Assembly: GCF_013409505.1 (NCBI RefSeq)
Contig: NZ_JACCBN010000001.1
Span: 3,038,001-3,102,000 of the forward strand
From: Actinomycetospora corticicola
Lineage (GTDB): Bacteria; Actinomycetota; Actinomycetes; Mycobacteriales; Pseudonocardiaceae
Length of the DNA stretch: 64,000 bases
Reading direction: 5' to 3'
The notes beneath the pieces are model-generated. The model worked only from the letters and a program-made list of their open reading frames with translations, ran no database searches and was not told where the DNA came from. How positions within the stretch are numbered: position 1 is the first letter of the stretch; the number at the start of each line of letters is the position of its first letter. A program made the translations under genes and the position numbers. This document shows positions 48,007-56,787 of this stretch, one piece after another.

Positions 48007-48975
48007 TCACCCGAGCCGTTCGAGCAGTGGTGCGATCGCGGCCGTGAATCGCTCGGGTTCGCCGAGCAGGGCCAGGTGGCGGGCACCGGGCAGCCCGGTG
48101 ACCAGGGGCGTGCGCACCCGCTGCGCCATCGCCGCGGCGTCGTCGGCGTCGAAGCTCGTGTCGAGTTCCGAGTACACGATCGCCACCGGCACCCGGATCC
48201 GGCGCTCCTCGTCGTCGGTGAGCCCGATGAGCGGTTGCCGCGCGATCGCGAGCAGCGAGGTGACCCCGCCCGGCGTCAGGAAGGGGGCGCGCCAGCGGTC
48301 GATCGCGGCGTCGTCGACCGGGCAGCCCGGCCCGCACTGGCTCTCGACGAGGCTGCGGACCGGCCCGCGGTGCCGCACGATCGCGGTGACGACGGCGGGT
48401 CCGACGGGTGGGAGCGTCAGGACCGTTCGCAGGCCTCCCCCGCCGCCCGCGCTGCTGCGGTCGGCCCCGAAGTAGGGCGTCCCGTCGCCGTTCGCGGCGA
48501 TGACCCCGGTGACCGCCGTAGGGTCGCGCAGCGCCAGCGAGAGGGCTATCGCGGCGCCGAGGGAGTGGCCGAGGACGACCGGGCGCGTCAGGTGCAGGGC
48601 ACCGATGACACCCGCGAGCTGGTCGGTGTCGGCGGCGAGCGTGTACGGCGGGACGTGGGCGGTGAAGCCGTAGCCCCGCACGTCGTAGGCGTAGACGTCA
48701 CGGTCGGCCGCGAGGCGCGGTGCGAGGCGGGAGAAGACGGAGGTCGACTCCGCGAAGCCCGGCACCAGCACGAGGGGTGGTCGGCCCGACGGCCGCAGTG
48801 CCGGCCAGTGCTCGACGTGGGTGGGGACGCCGACCGCGTCGACGGTGGTCCCGGGGTCGTCGACGGTGACCCGGACGGGCGCCAGGTCGTCCCACGCGAG
48901 GTAGAGGGCGGACCCCGCGAGGACCACGACGACGAGCGCCGCCAGGACGATCCCCGCCCGCCGCAGCCACCGCAC
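48007..48975 (-). CDS. Alpha/beta hydrolase with N-terminal membrane anchor
   Basis: The 322-residue product has a membrane helix at residues 8-25 and an alpha/beta hydrolase domain with the nucleophile elbow GHSLGA (about residue 130), LVLVPGFAEST as oxyanion region and a late Asp and His (LDTSFDADD; GARHLALL). It could be a lipase or esterase at the outer face of the membrane. GTG 48975. Confidence 0.8.
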   Translation of the reverse strand: MRWLRRAGIVLAALVVVVLAGSALYLAWDDLAPVRVTVDDPGTTVDAVGVPTHVEHWPALRPSGRPPLVLVPGFAESTSVFSRLAPRLAADRDVYAYDVRGYGFTAHVPPYTLAADTDQLAGVIGALHLTRPVVLGHSLGAAIALSLALRDPTAVTGVIAANGDGTPYFGADRSSAGGGGGLRTVLTLPPVGPAVVTAIVRHRGPVRSLVESQCGPGCPVDDAAIDRWRAPFLTPGGVTSLLAIARQPLIGLTDDEERRIRVPVAIVYSELDTSFDADDAAAMAQRVRTPLVTGLPGARHLALLGEPERFTAAIAPLLERLG

Positions 48976-49036
48976 CGGGCCACTCTGTCAGGGCCGGTGC
49001 TCGTTAGGCTGCACAAGTACCGGGTATCCGGCGATC

Positions 49037-49939
49037 ATGCGGACCGCGAACGACCGGTGGGACATCGTCTCGAGCGTGGGCTGGACCGCCCTCATGGTGG
49101 CGGCCGGACGAGCCGTCGAGAGTCACCGCCCGGACCCTCTCGTCGATGACCCCTACGCCGAGCTGTTCGTGCAGCGGGCGGACACCGCGCAGCCGGTGCC
49201 GACCCGGCCCGACCAGCCCTGGCCGGATCCCGAGCGCGTCGACGGGGAGACGACCCCCGTCGACGAGTTCTGGTCGCTCATGACCACCTACCAGGGCCTG
49301 CGCTCGCGGTTCTTCGACCGGGCCCTGCTCGACGCCGGGGTCGACCAGGTCGTCCTCCTCGCCGCCGGACTCGACGCACGGGCGTACCGCCTGGACTGGC
49401 CCGCCGGCACCACCGTCTTCGAGGTCGACCAGGAGCAGGTCCTCGCGTTCAAGGACGAGGTCCTGACGGCGGCGGGAGCGCAGGAGCGCTGTCGCCGCGT
49501 GCCGGTGCCCGTCGACCTGCGTGACGACTGGGTGGGCGCGCTGCGGAGCGCGGGCTTCGACCCCGGTCGCCCGTCGGCCTTCCTCGCGGAGGGGCTGCTG
49601 CCGTTCCTGCCCGCGGACGCCGAGGCCGACCTCCTGCGGGTGGTCGGCACCGTGACCGCACCGGGGAGCACCTTCGTCGTCGAGAACTTCGCGAGCGCGT
49701 TCGCGCAGCTCCAGCAGGACCCGGCCCTGCCCCGGTTCGGGCGGCCCTTCGGGGTCGAGATGACCGGACTGGTCGACCTGGGCGAACAGCGCCCGCACCC
49801 GGCGGACGAGCTCCGGCGCGACGGGTGGGACGCCCGGGTGACCCGGACGCTGGACGTCGCCGCGCAGTGGGGTCGCCCGCTCCCGACGATGTCGACGGGG
49901 ACCACCCTGGACAACGACTTCGTCGTGGCCCGTCGCTGA
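49037..49939 (+). CDS. SAM-dependent methyltransferase (TIGR00027/LCMT-like)
   Basis: The 300-residue product begins DRWDIVSSVGWTALMVAAGRA and has the SAM loop LLAAGLDARAYRLDWP and LAEGLLPFL, diagnostic for the leucine-carboxyl-methyltransferase-like family frequent in mycobacteria. Substrates are generally unknown. Divergent from the hydrolase. Confidence 0.85.
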   Translation: MRTANDRWDIVSSVGWTALMVAAGRAVESHRPDPLVDDPYAELFVQRADTAQPVPTRPDQPWPDPERVDGETTPVDEFWSLMTTYQGLRSRFFDRALLDAGVDQVVLLAAGLDARAYRLDWPAGTTVFEVDQEQVLAFKDEVLTAAGAQERCRRVPVPVDLRDDWVGALRSAGFDPGRPSAFLAEGLLPFLPADAEADLLRVVGTVTAPGSTFVVENFASAFAQLQQDPALPRFGRPFGVEMTGLVDLGEQRPHPADELRRDGWDARVTRTLDVAAQWGRPLPTMSTGTTLDNDFVVARR

Positions 49940-49940
49940 G

Positions 49941-50138
49941 CTACCCGACCTTCGGCAGGTCCTTCTGCAGGTCGACGAGACGGTCGACCGACTCGCGGAC
50001 CGCGCGCAGCTCGGTGACGACCGCGTCGAGCTGCGTCACGTTGGTGACCTTGAGTTCCGCGAGCACCCGCTCGAGCAGGGCGTTGGTGACGGTGAGCGCG
50101 TCCTTGACGGGTCCGATCCCGGCGATGTCTCCGAGCAC
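49941..50138 (-). CDS. Small helical protein, unknown function
   Basis: The 65-residue product is mostly one amphipathic helix (ALTVTNALLERVLAEL, then VTELRAVRESVDRLVDLQKD), likely a coiled coil. GTG 50138 has AGGAGGAACC just upstream, so expression is likely. It abuts the convergent methyltransferase gene. No family recognised. Confidence 0.6.
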   Translation of the reverse strand: MLGDIAGIGPVKDALTVTNALLERVLAELKVTNVTQLDAVVTELRAVRESVDRLVDLQKDLPKVG

Positions 50139-50198
50139 GGTTCCTCCTGGGTCCGACGTTGTTGTCGGTACCGACGGTACCTGATACTCCGGGTTCCG

Positions 50199-51155
50199 TC
50201 AGCCCTCGCCCCGCTCGGCCGCCCGCTTCCGGCGCTTGCCCTCGTGCATCGCCGCGACCCGGGCGACCGGGATGGTGTGGCCCTCGTCGACGAGGTCCTG
50301 CGGGATCGCGCGGGCCTCGCCGAGCCGTTCGGTCCAGGTGAGCCCCTCGAGGAACCGCTCGGGTGTGCTCACCGTGATCTCGCGCGGGACGACGTCGTCG
50401 AGGTCGTCCCAGTCGACCGGACAGCTCACCGGCAGGCCCGGTCGCACGCGCGGGCTGTAGGCGGCGACGACCGTGGCTCCCCCGGCGCGCGTGGCGTCGA
50501 GGAACACCTTGCCGCCACGGTCGGCCCGGATGAACGCGGACGTCGTGGTGTCGGGCTCGAGCCGTTCGGCGCGGGCGGCGACGGCCCGGGTCGCCGCGTG
50601 GACGTCCTCCATCGCGGCGGGCCGGATCGGGGTCACCACGTGCAGTCCCTTCGCCCCCGACGTCTTGACGGCGGGCTCGAACCCGGCCTCCTGCAGCACG
50701 CGGCGGACGGCGCGGGCGGCCGTGACGACGGGCGCGAGGTCGGCGCCCTCCGGCGGGTCGAGGTCGATGACGAGGTGCGTCGGCGTGCCCGGCTCGTCCG
50801 CCGTGGTGAGCGGGACGTGGTACTCGATCGCCCGCTGGTTGCCGAACCACAGAAGGGTCGCCCGGTCCTCCGCGAGCGCGTAGTGCACGTCGCGCTGCGA
50901 GCTCTCCGACCAGAACGTGACGGACCGGATCCAGTCCGGCGCGCCCTTGGGCAGGTTCTTCTGCATGAACCGCTGGTCGCCCCGGGCGCGCACGACCGAC
51001 AGCGGCCGGTTCGTCAGCAGCGGCAGCATCCGCTCCGCCACGGCGTCGAGGTGGTCGACGAGCTGCCGCTTCGTCGTCGGGTCGTCCGCGAGCAGCGCCT
51101 GGTCGAGATGGGTCAGCCCGACGCCGTCGCGCGTCTCGTCCGGTTCGCTCGCCAC
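50199..51155 (-). CDS. LigD-type DNA polymerase/primase domain protein
   Basis: The 318-residue product is a stand-alone archaeo-eukaryotic primase domain of the LigD polymerase family: LTHLDQALLADDPTTKRQLVDHL, RFMQKNLPKGAPDW, the metal-binding HLVIDLDPPEG (D-x-D) and VKTSGAKGLHV. Such proteins add ribonucleotides in nonhomologous end joining or base excision repair. GTG 51155 is a conservative start; a TTG at 51191 overlapping the upstream stop is possible. No Ku or ligase gene is near. Confidence 0.85.
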   Translation of the reverse strand: MASEPDETRDGVGLTHLDQALLADDPTTKRQLVDHLDAVAERMLPLLTNRPLSVVRARGDQRFMQKNLPKGAPDWIRSVTFWSESSQRDVHYALAEDRATLLWFGNQRAIEYHVPLTTADEPGTPTHLVIDLDPPEGADLAPVVTAARAVRRVLQEAGFEPAVKTSGAKGLHVVTPIRPAAMEDVHAATRAVAARAERLEPDTTTSAFIRADRGGKVFLDATRAGGATVVAAYSPRVRPGLPVSCPVDWDDLDDVVPREITVSTPERFLEGLTWTERLGEARAIPQDLVDEGHTIPVARVAAMHEGKRRKRAAERGEG

Positions 51156-51187
51156 CTCGGAGACGGTGGACGGCGGGGCGGAGCGGG

Positions 51188-52219
51188 TCAAGCCGAGGTC
51201 AGGTCGATCCGGTAGCGGGTCAGGGCGAGGGCCGCGTGCTCGGACGGCGCCGGCTCGTCCTCGCGCACCGCGCAGTCCTCGAGCGCGGCCCGCAGGGCGG
51301 GCTCGTCGAGGTCGGTGCCGATGAGCACCAGCCGGGCGCCGCGGGTGGTCAGGCGGCCGGGAGCGGGGCGCACGCGGATCGCGGTGCCGACGGTCTGCAC
51401 CTCCCAGACGTCGGGGGTCTCGATGAGAACGCCACCCCCGCGCTCCTCGTCCTCCCCCGTCGCTCCGCTCGCCCCGACGGGAAGGCGCACGATGCCCTTC
51501 ATCCGCACGACGCCTGCCGGGCCCGACTCGAGGAACGCGGCGAGCCGGCCGGCGTCCAGCGGGCGCTCCGACGCGAAGGACACGCTGGAGGCGGCCACGT
51601 GCGGGTGCTCGCCGTCGGCCTCGCGGAGCAGCGCGTCGAGGGTGAGCTGCGCGGGCTGGGGGCGGCGGACCGGGTCGACGAGCAGCGCCGGGTCGAGCGC
51701 GCCGTGCGAGGTCCCGACGACCGCCCCGGGCGCCACCGCGCGGACGGCCTCGACGGCCGCCGGCCCGCACCGGTCCAGCCCGTTGACGACGGCGAGGTCG
51801 GCGAGGCGGGCGTGGTCGAGGTCGGGCGCGCAGGCGTCGAGCACGGCGACGAGGCCGCCGTAGACGGCGTGCGGGTCGGACGAGGCGAGCAGCAGACGCA
51901 CGAGCTCGCGGGGCTCGGCGAGCCCGCTGGCCTCGACGACGACGAGGTCGAGGCCGGTCGCGGGGGCGACGAGGTCGGCCAGGACCGCAGACAGTCCGTC
52001 GGCGTCGGTGACGCAGCACAGGCAGCCGTTCGACAGCGCCGTCACCGACGACGCCTGCCCGGCGACGAGCATCGCGTCGATGCCGAGCGCGCCGAAGTCG
52101 TTGACCACGACGCCGATCCGCGTCCCGTCGGCGTGCCGCAGCAGGTGGTTGACCAGCGAGGACTTCCCGACCCCGAGGTGCCCCGCCACGAGGACCACCG
52201 GCACCGTCCGCACTGTCAC
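51188..52219 (-). CDS. CobW/COG0523 family metal-chaperone GTPase
   Basis: The 343-residue product has the G1 loop GHLGVGKSS (13-21), the metal-binding C-x-C-C in NGCLCC (66-69), VVEASGLAEP and a C-terminal CobW domain. These GTPases deliver zinc, cobalt or other metals. Zur control is common for zinc members, but the upstream region shows no clear Zur box. An in-frame VGASGATG insertion (about residue 247) stems from the repeat shared with hom. Divergent from the CoA-transferase. Confidence 0.88.
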   Translation of the reverse strand: MTVRTVPVVLVAGHLGVGKSSLVNHLLRHADGTRIGVVVNDFGALGIDAMLVAGQASSVTALSNGCLCCVTDADGLSAVLADLVAPATGLDLVVVEASGLAEPRELVRLLLASSDPHAVYGGLVAVLDACAPDLDHARLADLAVVNGLDRCGPAAVEAVRAVAPGAVVGTSHGALDPALLVDPVRRPQPAQLTLDALLREADGEHPHVAASSVSFASERPLDAGRLAAFLESGPAGVVRMKGIVRLPVGASGATGEDEERGGGVLIETPDVWEVQTVGTAIRVRPAPGRLTTRGARLVLIGTDLDEPALRAALEDCAVREDEPAPSEHAALALTRYRIDLTSA

Positions 52220-52231
52220 GGACGCCGAGCA

Positions 52232-52237
52232 TAGGGT
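52232..52237 (+). promoter_or_regulatory. Likely -10 box of a leaderless promoter
   Basis: TAGGGT ends eight bases before the GTG at 52246, which supports that start over the GTG at 52240. Confidence 0.4.
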
Positions 52238-52245
52238 CGGTGATC

Positions 52246-53430
52246 GTGCGCCCTCTGGAAGGCATCCGTGTCCTGGACCTGTCGAGGGTGCTCGCGGGCC
52301 CCTTCGCCACGCAGTGGCTGGGCGAGATGGGCGCCGACGTCGTCAAGGTCGAGCCGCCGAACGGCGACGACACGCGCGGGTGGGGCCCGCCGTTCCTCGG
52401 CGACGACGGGCACCGGCAGTCGCTCTACTACCTGTCGACGAACCGCAACAAGCGCGGGATCGTGCTCGACCTGTCGACCGAGCAGGGCCAGGAGGTCGCG
52501 CGCCGCCTCGCCGACCGCGCCGACGTCCTCGTCGAGAACTTCCGGCCCGGAACGCTGGAGCGCTGGGGCCTCGACTACGCGACCCTGAGCGCCCGGAACG
52601 AGCGCCTGATCCACGTCGCGATCTCCGGCTTCGGGCAGACGGGGCCGCACCGCGACAAGCCCGGCTACGACATCCTCGCCCAGGCCATGGGCGGGATCAT
52701 GAGCCTCACCGGCCAGCCCGACGGCCCGCCGACCAAGATCGGGCTGCCGGTCGCGGACCTCAACGCGGGCACGTGGGCGATCGTCGGCGTGCTCATGGCC
52801 CTGCACGCCCGGCACACCACGGGCCGAGGCCAGTACCTCGACGTGTCCCTGCTCGACGCGCAGACGGTGTGGCACACCTACGCCGCGCAGGCCGTCTTCC
52901 ACGACGAGAAGCGGGCGCGCCGGCTCGGCGTGGCGCACCCGACGGTCGTGCCCTACCAGCCGATGGACTGCGCCGACGGCACGCTCGTGGTCGCCGTCGG
53001 CAGCGAGCGGCTGTGGGCCCGGTTCTGCGGGGTGCTCGGGCTCGACGAGCTCGTGGCCGACCCGCGCTTCGCCGACAACGCCGCCCGTTCGACCAACCGC
53101 GACGAGCTGATGGCGCGCGTCGAGGAGGTGATGACCACCGAGCCGGTCGCGCACTGGGCGGAGCGGTTCGAGGCGGCCGGGGTGCCCTGCGGCCCGATCA
53201 ACACCCTCGACGACCTGTACGCCGACCCGTGGTCGCACGAGCGCGGCCACCACGTGACGTTGGAGCAGCCCGGCGTCGGGACGTACGTGGGCACCGGGTT
53301 CCCGGTGCAGGTCGCGGGCGAGGCGGCCACCCCGCCCGCCCCGTCCGGCCCGCCCCCGACGATGGGGCAGCACACCTCCGAGGTGCTGCGCGAGCTCGGC
53401 TACACCGACGAGGAGATCGCCCGCTTCTGA
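52246..53430 (+). CDS. Family III CoA-transferase (CaiB/BaiF)
   Basis: The 394-residue product begins RPLEGIRVLDLSRVLAGPFATQ and has the catalytic Asp segment GRGQYLDVSLLDAQ. Family III enzymes move CoA between acyl groups. It may activate the substrate of the neighbouring amidohydrolase/MFS cluster. GTG 52246 is used. Its end overlaps the convergent MFS gene by 31 bases. Succinyl-CoA:acid transferase types look alike. Confidence 0.9.
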   Translation: MRPLEGIRVLDLSRVLAGPFATQWLGEMGADVVKVEPPNGDDTRGWGPPFLGDDGHRQSLYYLSTNRNKRGIVLDLSTEQGQEVARRLADRADVLVENFRPGTLERWGLDYATLSARNERLIHVAISGFGQTGPHRDKPGYDILAQAMGGIMSLTGQPDGPPTKIGLPVADLNAGTWAIVGVLMALHARHTTGRGQYLDVSLLDAQTVWHTYAAQAVFHDEKRARRLGVAHPTVVPYQPMDCADGTLVVAVGSERLWARFCGVLGLDELVADPRFADNAARSTNRDELMARVEEVMTTEPVAHWAERFEAAGVPCGPINTLDDLYADPWSHERGHHVTLEQPGVGTYVGTGFPVQVAGEAATPPAPSGPPPTMGQHTSEVLRELGYTDEEIARF

Positions 53431-54710
53431 AGGAGGCGGGCGGCAAGCACCGCGCCGATCCCCGACAGGACGACGATCGCGACGAGGTAGACCGACGCCC
53501 CGACCATCCCCAGCGGGCTGGCGAGCAGCAGCGTCGTCAGGATCGGGGCGAGGGCGCCACCGGTGATCGAGCCGAGCTGGTAGCCGACCGACGCTCCGCT
53601 GTAGCGGACCTCCGCCGGGTAGGCCTGCGCCGCCAATGCCCCGGACGGCCCCCACATCGGTGCCGACCCCCACCGGGCCCCGGCGATCGCGACGGCCGCG
53701 AGGACCAGCGAGGCCGAGGCGAGGAGCGGGAGGAACACTGCCATGACGACGGCCGTCGCCACGGCGCCCCCGAGGATCGTGCGCGAGAGCCCCCAGCGGT
53801 CGGCCGCGGCGGAGAACCACAGGATGATCGGCACCTCGATCACCGCGACGACGAGCACCACCGCGATGAGCCCGGTCCGGGGCATCCCGTAGGCGCTCGC
53901 GCCGTACTGGATGGAGAACGTCGCGGCCATGTACCCGACGCCGGTGATGCCGGTGAACAGCGCGATCCCGCACAGCACCTGCGGCAGGTGGTGGCGCAGC
54001 ACCCCGGCGATCGGCAGCACCATCGACTGACCCGCCGAGCGCACCTCCGTGAACTCCTCGCTCTCGGTGACCTGCAGGCGCACCCACAGCCCGACGATCA
54101 CGAGCAGCGCCGAGGCGAGGAACGGCACCCGCCAGCCCCAGGAGGAGAACGCCTCGGGCGACAGACCCGCCGTCAGGACGAGGAAGACCGCGTTCGAGGC
54201 GATGAGCCCGATCGGGACGCCGAGCTGCGGGAAGCTGCCGTAGAACCCCCGCTTCCCGCCGGGGGCGTGCTCGGTCGAGAGCAGCACCGCGCCGCCCCAC
54301 TCACCGCCGACCGCGAAGCCCTGCACCAGCCGCAGCACGACGAGCAGCACCGGTGCAGCGACGCCGATCGTCGCGTAGGACGGGAGCAGGCCGATGAGGA
54401 ACGTGGCGAGGCCCATCGTCACGAGCGTGATGACCAGCGTGTTCCGGCGCCCCACCCGGTCGCCGAGGTGGCCGAACAGCACGCCGCCGATCGGTCGGGC
54501 GATGAACCCGACCGCGAACGTGCCGAACGCGGCGAGGCTGCCGGCCAGCGGGGACGAGCCGGGGAAGAACTGCGGCGCGAACACGGTCACGGCCGCGAGC
54601 CCGTAGATGTAGAAGTCGTACCACTCGATGCTGGTGCCGACGAGGCTCGCGAGCGCGACCTTCCTCGGGCTCGATCCCGACGACGGGTGGGTGCGGGTCT
54701 GCTCGCTCAC
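53400..54710 (-). CDS. MFS transporter, metabolite:H+ symporter (MHS) type
   Basis: The 436-residue product has 12 predicted membrane helices and MHS-type signatures: GTSIEWYDFYIYG near the start and IARPIGGVLFGHLGDRVGRRN between helices 2 and 3. Such symporters import organic acids, betaines or aromatic acids. GTG 54710. It is transcribed with the amidohydrolase (58-base gap). Confidence 0.88.
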   Translation of the reverse strand: MSEQTRTHPSSGSSPRKVALASLVGTSIEWYDFYIYGLAAVTVFAPQFFPGSSPLAGSLAAFGTFAVGFIARPIGGVLFGHLGDRVGRRNTLVITLVTMGLATFLIGLLPSYATIGVAAPVLLVVLRLVQGFAVGGEWGGAVLLSTEHAPGGKRGFYGSFPQLGVPIGLIASNAVFLVLTAGLSPEAFSSWGWRVPFLASALLVIVGLWVRLQVTESEEFTEVRSAGQSMVLPIAGVLRHHLPQVLCGIALFTGITGVGYMAATFSIQYGASAYGMPRTGLIAVVLVVAVIEVPIILWFSAAADRWGLSRTILGGAVATAVVMAVFLPLLASASLVLAAVAIAGARWGSAPMWGPSGALAAQAYPAEVRYSGASVGYQLGSITGGALAPILTTLLLASPLGMVGASVYLVAIVVLSGIGAVLAARLLQKRAISSSV

Positions 54711-54768
54711 GTCCCGCACCGTCCCGGGAGGGCACGAACCGGACAAGCAGGCCACCGTCAGGCGGAAG

Positions 54769-55632
54769 TCAGATCCCCAGCAGCCGGCGGGCGTTGTCCT
54801 TGAGGATGCGCGGGCGCACGTCGTCCGGGACGTCCAGCGTCGCGAAGTCGCGGCGCCATCGGTCGGGCGTGAGCACCGGGTAGTCGGACCCGAACAGGAC
54901 CTTGTCGGAGAGCCACCGTCCGGCCGCCCGGACGAGCTGCGGCGGGAAGTACGTCGGGGACCAGCCGGAGAGGTCGATGAACACGTTGGCCTTGTGCGTG
55001 GCGATCGAGATGGCGGCGTCCTGCCAGGGCACGCTCGGGTGGGCCATGACGATGGTGAGTTCGGCGAAGTCGGCGGCGACGTCGTCGAGCAGCATCGGGT
55101 CGGAGTAGCGCAGCTTGATCCCGCGCCCACCGGGCAGGCCTGCGCCGATCCCCGTCTGTCCGGTGTGGAACACGACCGGCACGCCGAGCTCGGTGATCGC
55201 GTCGTAGAGCGGGTAGTGGCGCCGGTCGTGCGGCTCGAAGCCCTGCAGGCTCGGGTGGAACTTGAACCCGCGCACCCCGTGGTCCGCGACGAGCGAGCGG
55301 ATGCGTCGGACCGCGGCGGCGCCGCCGTGGGGGTCGACCGACCCGAACGGGATCAGCACGTCGGCGTGGGCGGCGGCGCGGTCGGCGATCTCCTCGCTGG
55401 ACAGGGCGGGGTGCCCCGTCGCGCTCGTGGCGTCCACGGTGAACACGACCGCCGCGGTGTTGCGCTCGCGGTAGTACGCGGCGATGTCCTCGACCGTCGG
55501 CGTCCGGTTCTCGCCGGCCTTGAAGTAGCCGGCCGAGGCGTCGAGCAGTTCGGGGTCGAGCGAGCAGTGGCCGTGGGCGTCGGCCTCGACGTGCACGTGC
55601 ACGTCGATCGCGTCCAGCGCGTCGATGTCCAT
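54769..55632 (-). CDS. Amidohydrolase family protein (ACMSD-like)
   Basis: The 287-residue product is a TIM-barrel amidohydrolase: IDVHVHVE (metal HxH), GVRGFKFHPS, VVFHTGQTG, IVMAHPS and LFGSDYPV with the metal Asp. Members decarboxylate or hydrolyse aromatic and aliphatic acids. Together with the MFS symporter and the CoA-transferase it suggests uptake and breakdown of an organic acid. Divergent from the IclR gene. Confidence 0.85.
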   Translation of the reverse strand: MDIDALDAIDVHVHVEADAHGHCSLDPELLDASAGYFKAGENRTPTVEDIAAYYRERNTAAVVFTVDATSATGHPALSSEEIADRAAAHADVLIPFGSVDPHGGAAAVRRIRSLVADHGVRGFKFHPSLQGFEPHDRRHYPLYDAITELGVPVVFHTGQTGIGAGLPGGRGIKLRYSDPMLLDDVAADFAELTIVMAHPSVPWQDAAISIATHKANVFIDLSGWSPTYFPPQLVRAAGRWLSDKVLFGSDYPVLTPDRWRRDFATLDVPDDVRPRILKDNARRLLGI

Positions 55633-55648
55633 GGCGTCACCGAACCAT

Positions 55649-55660
55649 CAAGGTCCCTTG
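55649..55660. promoter_or_regulatory. Putative IclR operator in the divergent promoter
   Basis: CAAGG-TC-CCTTG is a palindrome in the middle of the 63-base gap between the amidohydrolase and the IclR gene. A second imperfect inverted repeat (55636-55646 with 55675-55685, 9 of 11) flanks it. IclR proteins bind such short palindromes. Confidence 0.4.
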
Positions 55661-55695
55661 TGATCCACCTCTCCGGTGTGGTGACATCGGGAGCG

Positions 55696-56511
55696 ATGTC
55701 CCATCGCACCGCTGCGAGCCGCGTCCTCGACGTGCTCGGCGCCTTCGGGCCCGACCACCGCGCCCTGAGCCTCTCCGAGATCGGACGCCGGGCCGGTCTG
55801 TCCCTCTCGACGACCCACCGTCTGGTGGGCGAGCTGTCGGCCTGGGGCGGGCTGGAGCGCGGCGAGGACGGCCGGTTCTCCATCGGCCTGCGCCTGCTGG
55901 AGCTCTCCGCCCTCGCACCGCGTGGTCTCGGGCTGCGCGAGATCGCGTTCCCGCACCTCGACGACCTGCACCGGGCGACGTCGGGCAACGTGCACCTCGG
56001 GGTGCTCGACGGGCACGAGGTGGTCTACGTCGAGGCCCTGCGCTCGCGGCGCAGTGCGCCGGTGTCGAGCCGGGTCGGCGACCGGTGGCCGCTGCACGCC
56101 ACCGGCACGGGCACGGTGCTGCTCGCGCACGCCGACCCCGCCGACGTCGACGAGGTCCTCGCCCGCCCCCTCGGCCGCTACACGACGCGCACCCAGGTCG
56201 ACCCGTGCCTGCTGCGGGTCCGCCTCGCGCAGGTGCGCCGGGACGGCGTCGCGATCCTGCGCGGCGAGCTCACCGACGGCGCCCTGGCCGTCGCGGTCCC
56301 CGTCCACGACCGGCACGGCGGCGTCGCCGCGGCCCTGAGCCTCGTCGTCCACGACGACGGGTCGGGCCCCGGCGAGCTGCCCGCCCTCCTCACCGCGGTG
56401 GCGGCGCGCATCCGCCGCGCGCTCGAGGCCGCGGGACACGGTCGTCCGACCGGACCCGTCGTCGGGAACACCCCCGTGCGTCCCGTCGAGCGCCCGCTGC
56501 GCGTCGGCTGA
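55696..56511 (+). CDS. IclR family transcriptional regulator
   Basis: The 271-residue product has an N-terminal winged HTH (residues 5-65: ASRVLDVLGAFG...SLSEIGRRAGLSLSTTHRLVGEL) and the effector domain (LHLGVLDGHEVVYVEAL; LHATGTGTVLLAH). ATG 55696 with GGGAG upstream is used; a GTG at 55660 is possible. It probably controls the divergent amidohydrolase-MFS genes. Confidence 0.88.
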   Translation: MSHRTAASRVLDVLGAFGPDHRALSLSEIGRRAGLSLSTTHRLVGELSAWGGLERGEDGRFSIGLRLLELSALAPRGLGLREIAFPHLDDLHRATSGNVHLGVLDGHEVVYVEALRSRRSAPVSSRVGDRWPLHATGTGTVLLAHADPADVDEVLARPLGRYTTRTQVDPCLLRVRLAQVRRDGVAILRGELTDGALAVAVPVHDRHGGVAAALSLVVHDDGSGPGELPALLTAVAARIRRALEAAGHGRPTGPVVGNTPVRPVERPLRVG

Positions 56512-56661
56512 TCAGCGCGGGACGCGGCCGTCCCGTTCCTCCGGCGAGGTGCGCGGTGCGGGGACGGGCGCGCGTCCGGCCGCCTCGACCCAGGCCGCCA
56601 TCGCCGAGCGGTAGAACTCCCACCGCAGCTCGTCGTCCCTGGTGTCCGTCGTCGTGCTCAC
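56512..56661 (-). CDS. Small protein of 49 residues
   Basis: GTG 56661 with GGAGGGGG upstream opens a frame to TGA at 56512-56514. The product has DELRWEFYRSAMAAWVEAAGRAP, a helical segment, then a Pro/Arg-rich tail. The frame has the normal high-GC third positions. Its stop overlaps the last base region of the convergent IclR gene. Not recognised; a real small gene is likely. Confidence 0.45.
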   Translation of the reverse strand: MSTTTDTRDDELRWEFYRSAMAAWVEAAGRAPVPAPRTSPEERDGRVPR

Positions 56662-56787
56662 GGCCCGCCCCCTCCGCGTCCTGATCGGCCCCCCGCCGTA
56701 GCGCAGCGTTCCACACGGTTGCGCCCTACTGGTCGGTTGTCACCCGTTGAGCGCAACAGCTCTGGATCATCTACACACGGAGCGTTT

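Noticed and set aside
50199-52373. Single fused protein covering LigD polymerase and upstream sequence
   Set aside because: The upstream part is out of frame with the CobW-like gene, which is clearly separate on the same strand.
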